From Megalopta genalis (Eukaryota > Arthropoda > Insecta > Hymenoptera > Halictidae): a stretch of DNA of 64,000 nt. Below, piece after piece: positions 1 to 9,531 of the stretch; the first letter of the stretch is position 1, and each line of letters begins with the position of its first letter. Location of the stretch: contig NC_135018.1 in assembly GCF_051020955.1 (NCBI RefSeq), positions 2,902,501 through 2,966,500 on the forward strand. The letters are read 5' to 3'. The translations under genes were made by a program, and so were the position numbers. The notes beneath the pieces are model-generated. The model was not told the origin of the DNA, did no database searches, and was given only the letters and a program-made list of their open reading frames with translations.

Positions 1-546
1 CACGGCGAAACTGCGTAAGTGAATTCACTGTAATGCGTTATATGCGAAAATTATCCGCGCGACCAAGCCAAAGAGTTTGATCGCTTACTTGATCAAAGAC
101 CGTTTCCACCAGCAATTAGGGAGTTCCCAGTATGCTATGCAATATCGACCGGACACCGCAATTGTAGGCTACACTCTGATCATCTATTGCAGAAGTCGTC
201 GTTATTGCCTTGCCAAGATCACGCGTGATGGAAGATGCATGCCTCGTGTACGGAACAATGAAGGTGATCCCTAAATCTCCCGAGCTTCTCCAGCCGGGAA
301 AAAGTTCTGTTCGGGACGTAATGGGTCCTCCCGGAACCGAAAAAACTTCTGTTTTAGGAAGCTTAGCTTGAGTCGCTCGACGACCAAGTAAATTAAGTTT
401 TATATACCACCGACACATTCGCTTGTTTTCGCTGGAAATCCTTTCGTCGGTCCAAGAACATCGACGTTTTGTTATGTTTTATTAAAAGAAAAACACGACT
501 AGATTAATTAGTCTGAAATTTTGCAGACGATTTTATCAGGCTTTCA
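1..546. other. Unassigned sequence
   Basis: No recognisable gene, repeat or domain. The reading frames here are short and lack family resemblance. The stretch begins at the window edge, so a feature could extend in from the left. Confidence 0.4.
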
Positions 547-1266
547 TTAACCCCTTAACGCGCACGCTCGAGTTAACTCGAGCGCGCTAAACTGGCCAAA
601 CTGTGCACACTCGAGATAATTCGAGCGGCGTTGTACTTTATGTTGCTATAATTTTTCACACTCGAATGCAATCGAGAATTGAAAATAACAATGTGAAAGC
701 AAAAAAAAGCAATCGTTTTATTGATATTTATCATTTACATGGGATTGTAAGCTATAACACTTACTTATTCAAGTATAAAATATATCCTTTTTCTACTTAT
801 CACTTACGACTTATCTCTTCCTTGTGAGCCGCTTTCTGACAGCGTATTCATGTTCAGATTCTGATTCGTCCATTTTTCAATATATATTTTACTAAAATAT
901 AACGTAAAATAAAATATAAATAATAATATATATAAATATAATAATAAATATTATAAATACTAGTATTGTTATTATTTATGTTTTAAAAGTATAAATAAAT
1001 ATTTTTGCTGATAATAATGATTATACTGAAATGGGAATTCGAAAAGAAAGATAAAAAAAGTCGATGTGTGTGTGCGTGTAATATTACAATATTCGACTAT
1101 TTTCTGCAATGTTATCAAAATCCAAAATTGCAATGAAAATTTTGATTATTTTTGTATTTTTGTAATTTTCTTGCCAAGACAACGTTCTAAATTGTGTTTC
1201 TTTACATTACAAAAAATTGATTTCTTTTGGCCGGCCTTTTTCAAAAAAACTGCATTAAGGGGTTAA
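547..1266 (-). mobile_element. TTAA-flanked piggyBac-like non-autonomous element, family A, copy 1
   Basis: The element occupies 551-1262 (712 bp) between TTAA at 547-550 and 1263-1266. Its ends are inverted: CCCCTTAACGCGCACG on the left and, read from the right, CCCCTTAATGCAG. A near-identical copy lies in opposite orientation at 9536-10253. The left subterminal zone has a perfect 20-bp palindrome at 565-584 (CTCGAG arms around TTAA) and further CTCGA motifs, plausible transposase-binding sites. The right subterminal zone carries a GGCCGGCC palindrome. TTAA duplication is the hallmark of the piggyBac superfamily; assignment rests on that and on the termini. A short transposase-like start survives on the minus strand (811-873). 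No complete transposase is present. Confidence 0.8.
811..873 (-). pseudogene. Possible vestigial transposase N-terminus in family A copy 1
   Basis: On the minus strand an ATG at 873 opens a 20-codon frame, MDESESEHEYAVRKRLTRKR, ending in TAA at 811. An acidic Ser/Glu-rich start is common in piggyBac transposases, so this may be what is left of an ancestral gene after internal deletion. The same frame survives in the inverted copy (9927-9989) with two substitutions (D2S, R13G). The reading is inference: 20 residues are too few to prove homology. Confidence 0.35.
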
Positions 1267-1573
1267 CCTTTTAGGTACGACTGCATTCTGGTTATTTCTC
1301 TGGACGGCAGAGTCTGATGTGTACTGTACAGAGTGTCTGTATATTCTGTCTGTATATTGTTAAGAGACAGTTATATTGTTAACAGTTGTATTGTTAACAG
1401 TTGTATTGTTAACAGTTGTATTGTTAACAGTTGTATTGTTAACAGTTATATTGTTAACATTTATATTGTTAACAGTTATATTGTTAACGGTTATATTGTT
1501 AACAGTTATATTGTTAACAGTTATATTGTTAACAGTTATATTGTTAAGATATATATCGTGCCTAAAAGGTTAA
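1263..1573. mobile_element. TTAA-flanked element, family G, with internal minisatellite
   Basis: The element occupies 1267-1569 (303 bp). It begins CCTTTTAGGTACGA and ends TCGTGCCTAAAAGG, near-perfect inverted termini, with TTAA on both sides (1263-1266 and 1570-1573). The left TTAA is the same one that closes the family A element at 551-1262, so the two elements abut and share one target site. Most of the interior is a 15-bp tandem array. No coding capacity is credible. Confidence 0.75.
1355..1553. repeat. 15-bp minisatellite inside the family G element
   Basis: About 13 tandem units of TATTGTTAACAGTTR. Because 15 is divisible by three, frames stay open across it and give artefactual repetitive peptides. 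Nearly every unit contains GTTAAC, so each carries a TTAA, the target tetranucleotide of the host element's own superfamily. Confidence 0.9.
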
Positions 1574-2372
1574 CTTATGCGCGTTCTTTAACTTCGAGTT
1601 GCTATAAAATACACGGTCTGTATATCCTCGCGGACTGAAATTCTGTTTGTTATGAACAACACGATTTAAGAAAAAAGGAAACGATTCGTTTTTTCTAAGA
1701 AGAAATTTCTTTTAAATGATTTAAATGATTGGTCAACTATATATATAAAAAAATACCTTCATAAAAGAAAACGTTCATTGGAATTCTTTTACTTAAGATT
1801 AACTGACAGGGAAATGACTTACGCAACACGATGAAAGCGTAATAAGAAAACATGTTCAAAGTTCCAAACTAATTTTTTTTAATTCAGTTCTTTCTTCTTT
1901 TCTTTTTAATTTAAAGTAATAGAAGGTCGACATGCTTTTGACCAGGGACGATCAACTTTCCCTTAAGAAATAATGGAAGAAAAGAGTTGTGATAAGGTTT
2001 CCGAGTTTTTTTCATAAATTAATTTATCGTAACATAACACGTAAAAGTCTAGGCGGGAAATCAACAAGCAAAAAGAGTGGACGTCTTCACCTCAAGAGAC
2101 AACAAACATGAATAATGACAAAAAACATTCGAAAAACTGTCTTCGCGTCAGGGTTGCTCGGGTATCTCTCGAAACTCACGTGACATCTACCAGTGACGTC
2201 ACTGATGAGCAGAGTGGGGGGTAAGAGCCGAACGAATGACGGCGAGGAGGTCCGATAGCAACCGAACGACGCGACGTTTCGAGACGAGAAGCTCCGATAG
2301 CATATAGATAACAATAGAGAAGAGTTAAGCTCCGACAGCAGTCAGGATGCTGGAACACGTGACGCTGGATAT
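1574..2372. other. Unassigned AT-rich sequence
   Basis: Mostly AT-rich with homopurine runs. The part from about 2190 to 2340 is richer in GC and has several loosely repeated CCGATAGCA-like words. No gene recognised. Confidence 0.4.
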
Positions 2373-2717
2373 GTTGGAAAACACGGCAACACTGTCTCCT
2401 AATTTCAATATGAAAAGAGGCTGTCATTAAAACAAGACTCGTTAGGAAACATTGCTTTCTGCTATTCGATGTTGCTGCTGTTTAATTACAACTCGTTCAA
2501 TTACAAGTTCTGTAATATTAGAACACTCGATCACTAACATTATCGTTAAATCATTAAAAGAATCGATTATCATTATTACTAAAAGAACTGAAGTTAGAAT
2601 TATATTAGCGAACACGTAATTTTCGTTAATTATTTCGAAACTATAAAATACCGCAATAAATGTATATTACGTCGTCTCGTGTTCGACTTTCTTTTTACAT
2701 GCGTGGCCTCCGCAGCA
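2373..2717 (+). mobile_element. LTR-like repeat, first full copy
   Basis: The ~330 bp block from about 2388 recurs at 3270-3590, and fragments of it lie between (2912-3055 and 3062-3260). It may start with TGTTGG at 2373 and end with CA at 2717. Near its end it has AATAAA followed by GTGTTCGACTTTC, an arrangement reminiscent of the polyadenylation signal and U5 of a retrotransposon LTR. No gag, pol or primer-binding site was recognised, so LTR identity is inference. Another possibility is a locally duplicated non-LTR unit. Confidence 0.35.
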
Positions 2718-2905
2718 TCTCAGGCGCGTGTGTTTGTTGCTTTATATATGTGTTTGTGTGTAGCATTTAGGCGATCATCGGGGAGCGAGACGCGCATTGG
2801 GACTCGGGAGGCGTAGCCCTCGTGGTCCCCGCGTTGCGTGCCGGTTAATTCCGAGCCCTGGATTAAGGTATCACGAAACAGGAAAATATTTGAAAATTTC
2901 AATTA
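2718..2905 (+). repeat. Dispersed CATCTCAGGCGCG repeat, copy 1
   Basis: A ~190 bp module that starts CATCTCAGGCGCGTG and ends ATTTGAAAATTTCAA. It recurs at 5850-6058 with a small number of changes. In this copy it sits directly after the LTR-like block. The module is GC-rich in the middle (GGAGGCGTAGCCCTCGTGG) and has no credible frame. Confidence 0.65.
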
Positions 2906-2911
2906 ACACGA

Positions 2912-3590
2912 CAAAACTTTCTCCTAATTACAATATGAAAAGACACTGTCATTGAAACAAGACTCATTAGGAAACACTGCTATTCGATGTTGCTGCTGTT
3001 TAATTACTATTCGTTTAATTACAATTTCAGTAATATCATTATCATTAACCACCATTAAAATACGACAACACTTTCTCCTAATTTCAATATGAAAAGACAC
3101 TGTCATTAAAACAAGACTCATTAGGAAACACTGCTATTCGATGTTGCTGCTGTTTAATTACAACTTGTTCAATTACAAGTTCTGTAATATTAGAACACTC
3201 GATTACTAACATTATTGTTAAATCATTAAAAGAATCGATTATCGTTGTCATTAACCACCATTAAAACACGACAACACTTTCTCCTAATTTCAATATGAAA
3301 AGACACTGTCATTAAAACAAGACTCATTAGGAAACACTGCTATTCGATGTTGCTGCTGTTTAATTACAACTCGTTCAATTACAAGTTCTGTGATATTAGA
3401 ACACTCGATCACTAACATTATCGTTAATTCATTGAAAGAATCGATTATCATTATCACTAAAAGAACTGAAGTAAGAATTATATTAGCGAACATGTAATTT
3501 TCGTTAATTTCGAAACTCTAAAATACCGCAATAAATGCATATTACGTCGTCTCGTGTTCGACTTTCTTTTTACATGCGTGGCCTCCGTTC
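2912..3590 (+). repeat. Partial and full duplicates of the LTR-like block
   Basis: Three head-to-tail pieces of the 2388-2710 unit. Two lack the right part (2912-3055, 3062-3260), and one is essentially full length (3270-3590). All share CTCCTAATTTCAATATGAAA and GATGTTGCTGCTGTTTAATT. This looks like local tandem duplication with truncation. Confidence 0.7.
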
Positions 3591-4105
3591 CTTTTATCAC
3601 ATCAACGTCCTTATTACGTCAGCCCATTTGTTTGGCGATTGCTTTCTTTATTCTCCTCGTCCCTTTTCCCATCCGACGAATTGATAGGACAATTCTCGTG
3701 TGTAAATCCACTTACAACGATATCCGTTAAATTGTACAGAAATTTAGGTCACGCTTTGTTTGCCGGACGATATCCATTACAGATTAAGCGGAGTCGGATT
3801 GCTTTAGGAAGGTGCGGTCTTCGAGTACGATTCGGGAAAATTTTCGTCGATCCTCCCTCCTTCCGAGGCTCCTTCCTCCGTCGAAACAGACTTCGCGCGC
3901 AGTTTTTGCAATTTACAACGCGCGACCACCGTCGCTCTGTCACTCGTGGCACAGTTGCCGAAAATTCATTTAGAGGACAATGCCGGGAATTAGTCGCGCA
4001 CCACGGCGGCCGAAACCGAAATTTGCCACCACTGTCAGACTGGAAACGTCAATTTGTGCGGCTTTCATTCACCAGCGTTCACTCCTCGCCGCTGTCTTTC
4101 GTACC
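3591..4105 (+). other. Open frame of 158 codons, probably not a gene
   Basis: An ATG frame runs from 3639 to 4115, rich in Arg, Ser and Phe. I see no domain, signal peptide or membrane segment, and its last codons run into the 88-bp tandem repeat. It is probably a chance frame in a GC-rich patch. Confidence 0.2.
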
Positions 4106-4368
4106 GCGCGAATAATATTGTTCTCCTACAATATTTAATAGTTAGGTTAAATATTTACTCTTTTTGCCGGCTTTCCCTTAAATTTGTTTATTTGCGCGAA
4201 TAATATTGTTCTTCTATAATATTTAATAGTTAGGTTAAATATTTACTCTTTTTGCCAGCTTTCCCTTAAATTTGTTTATTTGCGCGAATAATATTGTTCT
4301 CCTATAATATTTAATAGTTAGGTTAAATATTTACTCTTTGCCGGCTTTCCCTTAAATTTGTTTATTTC
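4106..4368. repeat. 88-bp tandem repeat, three units
   Basis: Units start at 4106, 4194 and 4282 with GCGCGAATAATATTGTTC and end in CTTAAATTTGTTTATTT. They are nearly identical apart from single-base changes and a loss of two T residues in the third. Confidence 0.9.
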
Positions 4369-4738
4369 TCCCGGTGATTTCTAAAAAGAATACTCCTTGT
4401 TTGAAAACGCGAGATTAGGAAATTTTGCGTGATTCAGCAGAATAGGTAGATCGAAAGCTATGATTTCGAAGAAAATTATAAAAAATGAGATTCTGACACT
4501 CCGAACTGGTGATCGGACTGCTAAAAGGAGATTTTGTCGCTAAACACTGCCACGAAATCACTGTTTCCTCGGAAATGTGCTTTTCGCAGATGCAACCAGC
4601 TTTCTAAATCAAAATTTACTTCGGCAGCTGCATAAAAAATTATTAACAGTTTTTAGTAACGTCCTCCATGATTGATATCTGTAACCAAAAAATGATCGCA
4701 ATCATTTATAACCATCGATTAGCAACCACAGAAGATGA
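4369..4738. other. Unassigned sequence
   Basis: No gene or repeat recognised between the 88-bp and 31-33-bp arrays. Confidence 0.4.
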
Positions 4739-4838
4739 AAGCTCTTAAATCATTGATTCAAGATTTCCTTAAAGCTCTTAAATCATTGATGAAAGATTTC
4801 CTTAAAGCTCTTAAATCATTGATGAAAGATTTCCTTAA
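4739..4838. repeat. 31-33-bp tandem repeat, three units
   Basis: Three copies of AAGCTCTTAAATCATTGAT followed by a GAAAGATTTCCTT-type tail. The first unit has a two-base insertion. Confidence 0.85.
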
Positions 4839-5734
4839 ATCACTGCATTTTTCAAAATTTTCTTCAAAAAATAATGACTGCCCTTTATACTTATAAAAAT
4901 CAATTTTCCGTCGACGATACTTTCCTATCAAATTTTCCGCATAACTATTATTTAATTCCGATCCGTCTGAATGGCCAATGGATCAAACAACACCGGCAAT
5001 GTTGTATCAACCGAAAAAGCAAGCTCGAGCTCGTTTAGGATCGAGTGCTATAGCGTTTAAAATCGAGGGAAAAAGTTCGAGAGATGAAAGTTCTCCTTTG
5101 GAAAGCGACGCAGAATGTTTTCCAATGAAAGATCAACAGCGAGAACGGCCGAGAAAGTAACTTTTGCTAATTCGGGACGATCGAATTACCACAGTGACGA
5201 GGGCTTAGCGTGCATCGATCATATCAAGTAGCCTTGAGCCGGCCGGGGAATAGAATCACGTATCATCTGCTGCTCGCGGGGCTGACGAAACTCTTTTCCC
5301 CCCCACTTCGGGAAAGCGATGCTTGAATCGAAAGCGATGGGAATTCAGAGTAACTACGTTCGGAGCAATTGTGAAAAGTGGCCGTGAAAGTGAGGAGACG
5401 AGGGAAATTTGTACGCGCGGAATCGGATGATAAAAGTTCAGCCGCGAAAAACGCGTTCACACGCGCCGAAGAAAGGAATCGATGCTCGATTACCCGCGAT
5501 TCGAGAAGGTCATTTTCGCATTTCAAGAAGGGCATAACGCAAAGTAGATTCTCAACTTTGCAATTACAGCTTTCCTCGCTACGTTGCTCGTCGCATGCGT
5601 GGGGCGTGGTAATAAGCGTAGTTGTGGTGGGGGAAGCCTGCACGAGAGGAGCAGAGATCACATAGGGACATAGACCCCATAGGCATAGGGCCCCATGGCT
5701 TGCCCACATGGCTTCCTCTAGTTTCTTAGACTTG
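4839..5734. other. Unassigned sequence with a GC-richer part
   Basis: No supported gene. Frames at 4978-5160 (+) and 5263-5709 (-) lack recognisable domains and overlap on opposite strands, as expected of chance frames in GC-richer DNA. Confidence 0.4.
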
Positions 5735-6035
5735 CATCGGATTAAGGCAGGGCTCGGAATTAACCTGCACGCGACGCGAGGACCGCGAGGGCTACGCCTC
5801 CTGACTCCCGTCGCGCGCCCTGTTCTCCGTCGTCGCCTTTTTCGGCACGGAACATCTCAGGCGCGTGTGTTTGTTGCCTTATATATGTGTTTGTTGCCTT
5901 ATATATGTGTTTGTGTAGCATTTAGGCGATCATTGGAGAGCGAGACGCGCACTGGGACTCGGGAGGCGTAGCCCTCGTGGTCCCTGCATTACGTGCAGGT
6001 TAATTCCGAGTCCTGGATCAAGGTATCACGAAACA
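5735..6035. repeat. Long inverted repeat built from the CATCTCAGGCGCG module
   Basis: The left arm (about 5745-5815) is the reverse complement, imperfectly, of the right arm (about 5938-6020); the shared core is AGGGCTACGCCTCC / GGAGGCGTAGCCCT. The right arm belongs to the dispersed module at 5850-6058. The transcript could fold into a hairpin with ~75 bp arms and a ~120 nt loop. Confidence 0.7.
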
Positions 6036-6058
6036 CGAAAATATTTGAAAATTTCAAA
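5850..6058 (+). repeat. Dispersed CATCTCAGGCGCG repeat, copy 2
   Basis: Same module as 2718-2905, same orientation, ending ATTTGAAAATTTCAA. It is longer here because TTTGTTGCCTTATATATG is duplicated in tandem. Confidence 0.65.
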
Positions 6059-6990
6059 CTGCACTTAATGCACCGACGTGCATACAACATATGAATACTA
6101 TAGCAGCTTCGTGCTGCTGTATACTTCCAAAATTGCGTTTTGGGAAGAGCTTTTTCGGGAAAGAGATAATAAATGAACTTAAGAAAAATCGGAGACGAAA
6201 CCGGGTGGTGTATTGTTGCGTTTGAAAAGTGACACCGTTGTATCGTTTAAAGCAACGAGGTGTGTGTTACAAGTTACACAAAGTTATACAAAGTTATACA
6301 AATGTACACGTTTATGTAACCGTATCCCACACGGAATTATACAAAGAGACCGCGGTACACATTGTTAAAATATAATTTGTCATTTCTGCTTAGAGAATGT
6401 GAAAAATAGTTGCAAAATAAAGCACAGAACTTTAACGTTACGTCTCCGTAATTCTTAAATATTTATACTTCTCAATTGCTTCATTAATTAAACGTATTAT
6501 TCGTGTCGATTATGCGTTATTAAAAAGCATAATATTGTTTTTTCTTCTACAGAGGATATATGCTACTAAAATTCTCTCTATTTATCGCATTCAACGTTTA
6601 ATTAAATGATGTGTTTCGTAACGTATGTAGTTTCACTTCCATATCCAACATAATATCGATAATCTAGCAGCAAATGCGATAATGAGATGTGATTAAAGGT
6701 AGATATTGGATTGTAATATTATATTATTATTAGTATATACCTTTACTCATTATTGGAAATGATATCGTACCTAGGTTAACTATTGACTGTGCAGAGTGTG
6801 CATATTCGAAGCGATTGGTATTTTCGAGATGCATTTAAAATAGGCCAATCATTTGTACACCGTTCGAATCAATACATTTCGATAAATTTTTTGTTCGAAT
6901 GCAACATATTTCGATGACATACTTACTAATGACTTGAATTTACAACATTTGTGTTATTAAAAATTTCACGTCTCTCGCCACATATGATTT
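6059..6990. other. Unassigned AT-rich sequence
   Basis: Short tandem ACAAAGTTATAC words occur near 6275-6300. The string TCGTACCTAGGTTAAC near 6765-6780 resembles the family G terminus (TCGTGCCTAAAAGGTTAA) and may be a decayed element end. No gene recognised. Confidence 0.35.
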
Positions 6991-7262
6991 TCAATAATAA
7001 TATAATAATAATAATAATATTATAATATTTATATATATTATATATATATTATACATATATATTATATATTCTATATATATATATATATATATATAATAAT
7101 ATTATATATATATATTATAATATTATTATTATATATATTATACATTATTATTATTATTATATTATTATATATATATTATATTTATTATTATTATATATTC
7201 TATATTCTATATATATAGAATAATATTATAATAATAATATTATAATGTTATAATGTTATAAT
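6991..7262. repeat. Low-complexity AT/ATT tract
   Basis: Almost pure A and T, alternating TATA and ATT/ATA runs with local palindromes. Confidence 0.9.
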
Positions 7263-7805
7263 TCATGAGAAAAAGTCGATTTTCTTAATTAACAAACGCC
7301 TAGATCGTCCGACCAAATATGCATATATAATGGAAGTTTCAAATATAAAATTAACTGTCTCAATTGCAGTTTCTACATCCAACTGAATAGTTCTAACAAT
7401 TAACTAAAACAGTTTTACCTCATCTATGAAATCTGTGCATTCGAAACACCAAGTAAGTCAAAGTAATATTCATTCTTTAATATACATATTCATTGATGAA
7501 TATTACATCGTAGCTTAAGAAGTGTATAATACCAGAACGAAGTCAATTAGCGAAGCAATTCGTTCTCGACATTATACGTGTACAGCGTAGTGTCATTTGT
7601 CTTCCATTCAAGTACCTTCTTCCGACTGCCGTCAACATGCGTTACTATTAATAAACGTTATCACCTTCGCGATCCTCGTTTTAAATACAGCGACTCGCAT
7701 TATTAATATCCCGACACATCATTTAAAACAGAATTACTCAAAAAGAGAGTTGTATTCTGTGTTCCAAAAGCTCTACTTCAGATTGTATATTGCCAGTGTT
7801 TTTCG
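7263..7805. other. Unassigned sequence
   Basis: No supported feature. The last bases (GTTTTTCG) match the left flank of a TTAA at 45688-45697, relevant to the insertion history of the next element. Confidence 0.4.
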
Positions 7806-8096
7806 TTAACCCGAGAAAGATAACCTACGTCGCAGAGGCGCCTGCGAAATAAACAACTGACTGCACCGTTTTTCATAGAGGTCTAGTGATTTAAGTTTAA
7901 AATTACTTAAAATATAAAAAAATATAATATAAATGCATTTTATTTTTACAATAATGCCAAACCATTAAAATGACTAGATTAACTTAAATAAATACCCATT
8001 GTTAGTATAAAATTGATGCCTTAGAAAAGCATGCGCCTCTGAAGCGTATGGTTATCTTTTACGTACGTTGTCATATGGTTATCTTTCTAGGGTTAA
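7806..8096 (+). mobile_element. TTAA-flanked piggyBac-like MITE, family B, copy 1
   Basis: The element is 7810-8092 (283 bp), between TTAA at 7806-7809 and 8093-8096. Its left end is CCCGAGAAAGATAACC and its right end, reversed, is CCCTAGAAAGATAACC. This closely matches the known terminus of the original piggyBac element, which begins CCCTAGAAAGATA. A second inverted motif lies inside each end (CAGAGGCGCCTGCG left, CAGAGGCGCATGC right), like the internal repeats of piggyBac. The interior is AT-rich and non-coding. Flanks GTTTTTCG and TAACTCG reconstruct a sequence that exists uninterrupted at 45688-45704. Confidence 0.88.
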
Positions 8097-8215
8097 TAAC
8101 TCGTAAACAAAGCCGCAGATTGCATTTTCGCAAAGGAAAAAGTTACTTCAAATGACCTCAGCTACCTCTCATTTTCGGCTGTTCAAATAATTGCGGAACA
8201 CCCTGTATATTTCAC
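8093..8215 (-). repeat. Dispersed repeat K with CAGGGTGT-type end, interrupted by family B
   Basis: The block TTAATAACTCGTAAACAAAGCC through AAGTTACTTCAAATGA to ACACCCTGTATA resembles 45694-45785 and, on the opposite strand, 46985-47135 and 47345-47460. The terminus read on the minus strand (TACAGGGTGTTCC) is typical of the ends of insect DNA elements. Confidence 0.55.
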
Positions 8216-8922
8216 ACGTTCGCTGTCGCCATTTGTTTGGTATCAGTCTCTCTATAACATCAATATTTTGTTGTATATATATCACGACTTCTCTTTGTGA
8301 AACGCAGAGAGTATTTAACAATGAAAGGTCACAGATTCTCCGGATATTACGTCTCGCGTTATGATTTCGAATAACAACGGGAACAAAATTAATTCGATGG
8401 CCTTTATGCAAAACTGCGGTTTGTCGCACGTGTACGTCTCTGGTGGTACACGTGTTAACATTCGTCACGCGTGCGTGTCGTTGAAAAGCTTCTCGTGAAC
8501 ACCAAAGCCTCGTCGCGCGACGCACAGCGATCGGTTTTCTATACAAAAAGTGGAAAAGGGTCAGTTTCAAAAAATATTCCCATAATGCATGATTCATTCA
8601 CTAGTAGTCAATTAAACATATATGGTCTATTATTTACTGTGATCTCTTTTTTACCATTTGTTCATTTTGGACAGGGTTTCAAAGCAGCCCATCTCCAAAT
8701 CATCCTAAATTTATATCGTCGTTTATAATTATTTCGTTCCTTGAAAATAAATAATTTTCACAGAATTCAATGTACTTAGTATGCACTGAAATTATGTCAC
8801 AGGACACTTCTTTATCTCTCACATTTTTTCAGCTATGTCCAATCGAATTTTACGTTGAATTTTCATTTCATTTTTTAATTACGAGCTCGCTTTGATCGCG
8901 TTTTGAAGCGCGATGCCTCACG
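8216..8922. other. Unassigned spacer between inverted family B copies
   Basis: A 142-codon minus frame (8169-8597) and an 85-codon plus frame (8471-8728) cross here. Neither resembles a known transposase or host protein. The spacer could be cargo between two MITEs or ordinary flanking DNA. Confidence 0.3.
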
Positions 8923-9212
8923 TTAACCCTAGAAAGATAACCATATGACAACGTACGTAAAAGATAACCATACGCTTCAGAGGCGCATGCTTTTCTAAGG
9001 CGTCAATTTTATACTAACAATGGATATTTATTTAAGTTAATCTAGTCATTTTAAAGGTTTGGCATTATTGTAAAAATAAATTGCATTTATATTATATCTT
9101 TTTATATTTTAAGTAATTTTAAACTTAAATCACTAGACCTCTATGAAAAATTAACAAAAATCAACAGTCTTCGCAGGCGCCTCTGCGACGTAGGTTATCT
9201 TTCTCGGGTTAA
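8923..9212 (-). mobile_element. TTAA-flanked piggyBac-like MITE, family B, copy 2
   Basis: The element is 8927-9208 (282 bp) with TTAA at 8923-8926 and 9209-9212. It is the reverse complement of 7810-8092, at high identity. It begins CCCTAGAAAGATAACC and ends GGTTATCTTTCTCGGG. Both CCCGAG ends of the pair therefore face outward. Confidence 0.88.
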
Positions 9213-9531
9213 TAACAAAATAAAAATTGTCTGCTGTTAGCTGCTATCGGAGAAATAACAATGCCAAAATGGCACGTGCTACGAAGCATATCGTGACACT
9301 TATGGACTATCGAGTTACGCGAGATGTTTCGCGAATAGTTTCAGTAAAATATATATTCATAAATATATATTTCAACTGTTCGCTTTCTATTGAAACCGCT
9401 GAGAATAATTACAAATTATTTTTTTGGGATTATGTCGAGTACGACGAAAAGAACGATCGAGAAATCGAAACCGTTTCGCAAAGAAACAAATTAAAAACTA
9501 CTATTATCAAAATATAATACTATTATTACTA
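9213..9531. other. Unassigned sequence
   Basis: A 96-codon plus frame (9227-9517) has no recognisable domain and ends just before the next element. Nothing else seen. Confidence 0.35.

Noticed and set aside
1..450. Possible gag-like fragment at the left edge
   Set aside because: Frames are interrupted and no zinc knuckle, protease or other retroelement motif can be seen.
1333..1638. Repetitive peptide with IVNSYIVN motifs
   Set aside because: Product of the 15-bp minisatellite inside a TTAA element.
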